From NCBI GenBank assembly GCA_015060625.1, contig SUYC01000017.1, positions 1-64,000 of the forward strand: DNA of 64,000 nucleotides. The letters run 5' to 3'. This DNA comes from Xylanibacter ruminicola (GTDB lineage Bacteria; Bacteroidota; Bacteroidia; Bacteroidales; Bacteroidaceae). Below are positions 60,612 to 64,000 of this stretch, piece by piece. How positions within the stretch are numbered: the first letter of the stretch is position 1; the number at the start of each line of letters is the position of its first letter. Both the position numbers and the translations under genes were made by a program. The notes beneath the pieces are model-generated. The model made no database searches. It worked only from the letters and a program-made list of their open reading frames with translations, and was not told the origin of the DNA.

Positions 60612-61403
60612 ATGTTAGGAGCAATTATTGGAGATATCATAGGCAGTCGCTGGGAGTTCAAGCCCACGAACGACTATAACTTCGAATGGCTATCAGAAGA
60701 AAATGGTTTCACCGACGACACCATCTGTACTGTCGGAGTAGCCGACGCACTTTTGAAGGACCGTGACTTCGGCGAAAGCATACATGAATGGTGCCGTCAA
60801 TACCCAAATCCCATGGGAAGCTATGGCGGACGCTTTGCCATGTGGGTAAGAAGCGACAATCCACAACCATATAACAGCTTCGGCAACGGCTCTGCCATGC
60901 GAGTCAGTCCCGTAGCTTATTGGTACAATACTTTAGACGAGGTGCTGGATGCTGCAGCAGCGACTGCCTTACCTTCACATAACCACGATGAGGGAATCAA
61001 AGGCGCACAGATAGTAGCTATGGCCATCTTCAAGGCGCTGCAGTATGGCGAACAAGCACCGCAGCACATCACTGATATCCTCGAAGAATGTGTGGAATTC
61101 TCTGGCTATGACATCAACATTAAAAAAGAAGATGTCATCAACCGCTTTGATGAAACATGCCAGGGAACAGTGCCCGTAGCCTTGTGGATCATCAAAGAGA
61201 GCACATCCTTCGAAGACGCTGTTCGTAAGGCTGTGAGCCTGGGAGCAGACGCTGACACATTGGGTGCCATCGTGGGCAGCATCGCTGAAGCAATATGGGG
61301 TATCCCAGAAGAAATAAAAAAAGAAATCATGACCTACCTGCCTGAAGAAATGCAGCAGGTCGTGACACTATTCTATAACCACATAAACAAAAAAACGAAA
61401 TGA
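60612..61403 (+). CDS. ADP-ribosylglycohydrolase (DraG/ARH family)
   Basis: 263 aa. Family motifs: MLGAIIGDIIGSRWEF, FTDDTICTVGVADALL, LPSHNHDEGIKGAQ, and GADADTLGAIVGSIAEA, which supply the two Mg-binding clusters. Removes ADP-ribose from a protein or other target. Complete and intact in a region of damaged genes. Same strand as a macro-like fusion 1 kb further on, raising a possible ADP-ribose link. Confidence 0.92.
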   Translation: MLGAIIGDIIGSRWEFKPTNDYNFEWLSEENGFTDDTICTVGVADALLKDRDFGESIHEWCRQYPNPMGSYGGRFAMWVRSDNPQPYNSFGNGSAMRVSPVAYWYNTLDEVLDAAAATALPSHNHDEGIKGAQIVAMAIFKALQYGEQAPQHITDILEECVEFSGYDINIKKEDVINRFDETCQGTVPVALWIIKESTSFEDAVRKAVSLGADADTLGAIVGSIAEAIWGIPEEIKKEIMTYLPEEMQQVVTLFYNHINKKTK

Positions 61404-61404
61404 A

Positions 61405-61523
61405 ATGGAAGAAGAAATAACCATAGAGGAATTGACTGGAAGATAGAAACACCTGAGCAGGAAAGGAAAGCGTTGGAGTTCCACAAGAAAGCACGTCTAG
61501 CGATCAAAATGTTCGCACGATAA
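61405..61523 (+). pseudogene. Frameshifted 40-residue fragment
   Basis: ATG 61405 gives MEEEITIEELTGR and stops. A shifted frame continues as IDWKIETPEQERKALEFHKK and ends at 61523. The good protein-like sequence across the shift suggests a small gene with a frameshift. Unknown family. Confidence 0.35.
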
Positions 61524-61562
61524 AGAAAGGGGAGTTGGCTAATTGCTAACTCCTATCTTTCT
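61524..61562. terminator. Terminator hairpin between convergent genes
   Basis: AGAAAG and GGAGTT (61524-61536) pair with AACTCC and CTTTCT (61548-61562). Confidence 0.6.
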
Positions 61563-61592
61563 AAATATTTCTCTTTCTCGAAGCTATTGACT

Positions 61593-62237
61593 TTAGTCGC
61601 TTTGCTCGTCAAAGAACTTGCCCTTAGGCATTTCAGCACGTTTGGCCACACAGCAGTTGTAGCGTTCGCGGCTGCGGCGTTCACGGGCAAACATCTCCTT
61701 AGTACCTTTTTCATCTTGTTGGAACTGGAGGTGCTCCTCGATGGCAAACGAATGGGCCATCTCCTCCACATCAAGATTGTCGGTACCAATCAGCGTGAAG
61801 GTCCAGTTATGCTTCTTCAGCTTCTCAATCATCGTACGCACCATCTTCAGTGTCCATTCCTCAGAACTGTTCTCATAACCATCGGTGATGATGGTGACAA
61901 GAACATGATCACCTTCTTCTACCTGGGCATTGACCTTAGAGATACCTTTGCCGATCGCATCGTAAAGGGGCGTGCATGAACAAGGATTGTAGGCTTTCCA
62001 GGAAATATCCTTTGTTTTCGCAGCTGGCGTGTTGTCGTAGTGCAGCTTAGTGTGGTCGCTGTCGAAGGTGACAAGCGTCACGTACTGCAGCTGGGCAGGG
62101 TACTTCTTCTGCATCATGCGGATGGTCTGCAAGGTCTCGTTCATGCCTGAGAAGGCTTGCTTGCGGATGCACTCCATGGAACCGCTCTCGTCAACAATAA
62201 TCAAATTGTGTACTCTTGTAGGAATTAAATCTGTCAT
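61593..62237 (-). CDS. von Willebrand factor A domain protein
   Basis: 214 aa, a single vWA domain. MIDAS metal site: DESGSM near residue 16, Thr in CSCTPLYDAIG and Asp in ITDGYENSSEEW. C-terminal basic helix (FARERRSRERYN). No signal peptide, so cytoplasmic. vWA proteins of this size often pair with MoxR ATPases or ter-like proteins; none is present here. Divergent from the sigma-like fusion across 127 nt. Confidence 0.85.
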   Translation of the reverse strand: MTDLIPTRVHNLIIVDESGSMECIRKQAFSGMNETLQTIRMMQKKYPAQLQYVTLVTFDSDHTKLHYDNTPAAKTKDISWKAYNPCSCTPLYDAIGKGISKVNAQVEEGDHVLVTIITDGYENSSEEWTLKMVRTMIEKLKKHNWTFTLIGTDNLDVEEMAHSFAIEEHLQFQQDEKGTKEMFARERRSRERYNCCVAKRAEMPKGKFFDEQSD

Positions 62238-62364
62238 AATCGTAACTATTTTAAAGGGTGAAACTTAATATTTTCGATATGTCTTTATTCCTTTAAAGAA
62301 GTTTTTCGGAAAAAATTAAGCAGTATCGCGATTTTTTTGTATTTTCGCACCAAAATAAGTAAAT
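62238..62364. promoter_or_regulatory. Divergent control region between vWA and sigma-like genes
   Basis: 127 nt, AT-rich. A TATTTTCG at 62340-62347 is the best -7 candidate for the plus-strand gene. No operator or repeat is obvious. Confidence 0.35.
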
Positions 62365-63411
62365 ATGTACCATAAGCAACTGTCTGACAAGGAGATTCTG
62401 AGTGGGTTCCGACGGGGCGACTCTCACATCATACGCGACTATTTCTACGGCTACCTGGAAATAGGCTATCACATTTTCGACCAGCGTTACCAGCTGAGCG
62501 AAAAACAGAATCTCGACTTCTTGTCATTAGCGCATCAGTATGCTATCTTCTTGATGGAGCATGACTGGAAACCGTTAGAGGACCACGCGCCATCCGTTAG
62601 TTTGAAGACGTGGATCATCAACGGATTCAGATACATTGTGCTCGACGCGCTGAAATGGTACCATAAGGAATACGGCAGCATTACGTTTGCGGACTACCTG
62701 CAGACGTTCGACATGGCAAGCAATCTCCGGCTGCAGTTCAACAAGATGATAGACGATATGTGCGACCATCTGCCAATGGACCGCACTGACCGGTTTATCA
62801 TTATCATGATGCTGAAACGTGGATTTAAAGGTAAGGAAGTGGCCATCGAGATGGGCATGACGCCTGCTGCCATTTCTCAGCGCTACAAAAAGCTGAAGGA
62901 CGAACTCATCACCCCATATTTCCGTGAACACTTCGATATGGAGTTTGACATGCCGGAGATTATGCCAGAGTTCGAGATGGTCAAAACATGTGCGCTGGAA
63001 GAAGCAGCACCATTCACAACACCAACAGAAAAGGATATGGAAAAGAAACGTACCACACCGGAGTTTATCACATCACTCCAACCAAACGAGATTTTCGTGT
63101 TTGGCTCCAACCTCCGTGGCATGCATGCTGGAGGTGCAGCCTATGTAGCGTATCGTAACTTTGGCGCCATCATGGGGCAAGGTGTCGGTCTGCAGGGACA
63201 GAGTTACGCCATCCCGACGATGCAGGGTGGGGTGGATACCATCCGTCCTTATGTGGACGAGTTCATAGAATTCGCCAAACAGCATCCGGAACTCACTTTC
63301 CTAGTGACTCGCATCGGCTGCGGCATAGCCGGCTTTACCGACGACGAGATAGCACCGCTTTTCGAGGAAGCCCATGCAGCAGAAAACATCGTCCTGCCTC
63401 CCAACTGGTAA
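62365..63411 (+). CDS. Sigma-70-like (ECF-type) protein fused to a macro-like domain
   Basis: 348 aa. Residues 1-~190 look like an ECF sigma factor: region 2-like ILSGFRRGDSHIIRDYFYGY and LKTWIINGFRYIVLDALKWY, then region 4-like GFKGKEVAIEMGMTPAAISQRYKKL. Residues 225-348 are the A1S_2505-type macro-like domain (FVFGSNLRGMHAGGAAY). The junction reads TPTEKDMEKK: the upstream AACAGAAAAGGAT and ATG of the stand-alone gene at 50816 are present here and read in frame. That AAAAGGAT-ATG (start 63037) could still direct internal translation of the macro-like part alone. Confidence 0.72.
   Translation: MYHKQLSDKEILSGFRRGDSHIIRDYFYGYLEIGYHIFDQRYQLSEKQNLDFLSLAHQYAIFLMEHDWKPLEDHAPSVSLKTWIINGFRYIVLDALKWYHKEYGSITFADYLQTFDMASNLRLQFNKMIDDMCDHLPMDRTDRFIIIMMLKRGFKGKEVAIEMGMTPAAISQRYKKLKDELITPYFREHFDMEFDMPEIMPEFEMVKTCALEEAAPFTTPTEKDMEKKRTTPEFITSLQPNEIFVFGSNLRGMHAGGAAYVAYRNFGAIMGQGVGLQGQSYAIPTMQGGVDTIRPYVDEFIEFAKQHPELTFLVTRIGCGIAGFTDDEIAPLFEEAHAAENIVLPPNW
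63024..63302. repeat. 279-bp block identical to 50803-51081
   Basis: Second copy, same orientation, 12,221 bp from the first. It covers the AAAAGGAT-ATG junction and about three quarters of the macro-like domain. Confidence 0.9.
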
Positions 63412-63423
63412 TCTGATAACATA

Positions 63424-64000
63424 ATGAAAAAGTTTCTAACCATCATCTGTGCCGCCATTCTATTGATGGCATGCGGCAACAACGAGCAGCAGCTGAAGGA
63501 ACGTGCTGCTGAGTTGTGTCAGTATATTCCTAACCACGAACTGAAAGAAGTGTCAAAGGATTATATGACGCCCGACTTCTATAATGTGCTGGATACGCTG
63601 TTCAACCATCTGCCGGAGCATGAGGCAATGGATCATGAATGGCTATACTATTTCGTAACAGGCAACGGCGGAACGATTGCCGACTTCGAGGTGGCTGCTG
63701 TTGAACAGACGGACAAGACGCATGCCATAGCAACTATCATGGTACGACAGAAATGGGAAGACGGCTCGATGGCTGATGATACCGATGTCGAGGAACACAA
63801 GATGGAAATGGAACTGGTTGACGGACAATGGCTGATAGCGGATTTCGACGGACACAAACAGGATTGTATCCGGCATATCGAAATCAACCGCAAGGAACAA
63901 GCCGTGCGTAAGGCTATCAGCGCATACCTGGAGAAAGAGGTGGCACCACATTATCTGAAGGGGCAGCTTTGTGTTCCGACATTGCTGATTGCATCGGAAG
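63424..64000 (+). CDS. Lipoprotein, partial (runs off the window)
   Basis: At least 192 aa. Lipoprotein signal MKKFLTIICAAILLMACGNN with Cys17. The body has a cone-like NTF2/DUF3828 feel (YFVTGNGGTIADFEVAAVEQ; KMEMELVDGQWLIADFDG), then what seems to be a second repeat beginning RKAISAYLEKEVAPHYL. No function can be assigned. It starts 12 nt after the sigma-macro fusion, so it is probably in the same transcript. Confidence 0.7.
   Translation, partial: MKKFLTIICAAILLMACGNNEQQLKERAAELCQYIPNHELKEVSKDYMTPDFYNVLDTLFNHLPEHEAMDHEWLYYFVTGNGGTIADFEVAAVEQTDKTHAIATIMVRQKWEDGSMADDTDVEEHKMEMELVDGQWLIADFDGHKQDCIRHIEINRKEQAVRKAISAYLEKEVAPHYLKGQLCVPTLLIASE

Noticed and set aside
1..64000. CRISPR array, tRNA or rRNA genes, insertion sequences
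   Set aside because: No regularly spaced direct repeats, no tRNA cloverleaf or rRNA stretch, and no transposase or IS ends were recognised by reading.

Overview
The window looks like a chromosome segment from a Prevotella-like member of the Bacteroidales. Many genes are preceded by the Bacteroidetes -7 box TAnnTTTG, often with a TTG about 22-23 bp upstream. Other markers are a BspA-type leucine-rich repeat protein, InlB/Listeria-Bacteroides repeats, membrane-anchored TPR-AraC regulation, TonB receptors, fused anaerobic cobalamin enzymes, and the VirE / DUF4248 / HU-like / smalltalk / amidase cassette. No rRNA, tRNA, CRISPR array or intact insertion sequence was seen.

Layout. 0.1-9.9 kb: a plus-strand, C-rich surface-protein region with two small membrane proteins, a TPR-AraC membrane regulator, a lipoprotein, a BspA-like LRR protein, an InlB-repeat protein and two tiny peptides. 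10.1-10.9 kb: gene wreckage (truncated glycosidase, DNA methyltransferase tail). 11.1-15.5 kb: the VirE-like ATPase, DUF4248, HU-like, smalltalk and amidase cassette, with unusual hairpins and phased repeats between its genes. 15.5-22.6 kb: aspartyl protease-PDZ, an Abi_2 (HEPN) gene with a structured leader RNA, rubrerythrin, cyclophilin and a tricorn-like S41 protease.

22.6-42.5 kb is a large cobalamin locus. A minus-strand unit cobS-cobU-cobT assembles the nucleotide loop and runs divergently from the plus-strand uptake genes btuF-btuC. A minus-strand unit cbiA, cobL, cbiG-cobM, cobK-cbiD makes the corrin ring and runs divergently from a plus-strand unit headed by a B12 riboswitch: TonB receptor, lipoprotein cobaltochelatase CbiK, second TonB receptor, cobJ-cbiC, cobQ, cbiB. 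Together these cover import across both membranes, cobalt insertion, most ring methylations and contraction, amidation and nucleotide-loop assembly. The C20 methyltransferase (CbiL), the corrinoid adenosyltransferase, the threonine-phosphate decarboxylase and an ABC ATPase (BtuD) are not in the window.

42.5-49.9 kb: a GH2 glycosidase divergent from ilvD-ilvB-ilvN plus an acyl-ACP thioesterase. 50-55.6 kb: small accessory genes (acetyltransferase, macro-like protein, DUF1593 protein, glutaredoxin-like, YccF, DUF1349 lipoprotein, zinc ribbon, GlsB-like, DUF1294). 55.7-64 kb: an AT-richer, decayed defence-like region with a gene carrying an in-frame stop, a second Abi_2 gene with a similar leader RNA, a truncated ClpP-like protein, a YhcG/DUF1016 nuclease, a vsr remnant and a PLD-domain protein. 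It is followed by an ADP-ribosylglycohydrolase, a vWA protein, and a sigma-70-like protein fused to the macro-like domain. A 279-bp stretch of that fused domain is identical to the stand-alone copy 12.2 kb upstream.

The best candidates for little-described biology are the paired Abi_2/leader-RNA loci, the sigma-macro fusion with its recombined duplicate, the DNA elements inside the VirE-HU-amidase cassette, and an orphan promoter-terminator pair at 52.74-52.86 kb. All calls come from reading the sequence; no database search was run.
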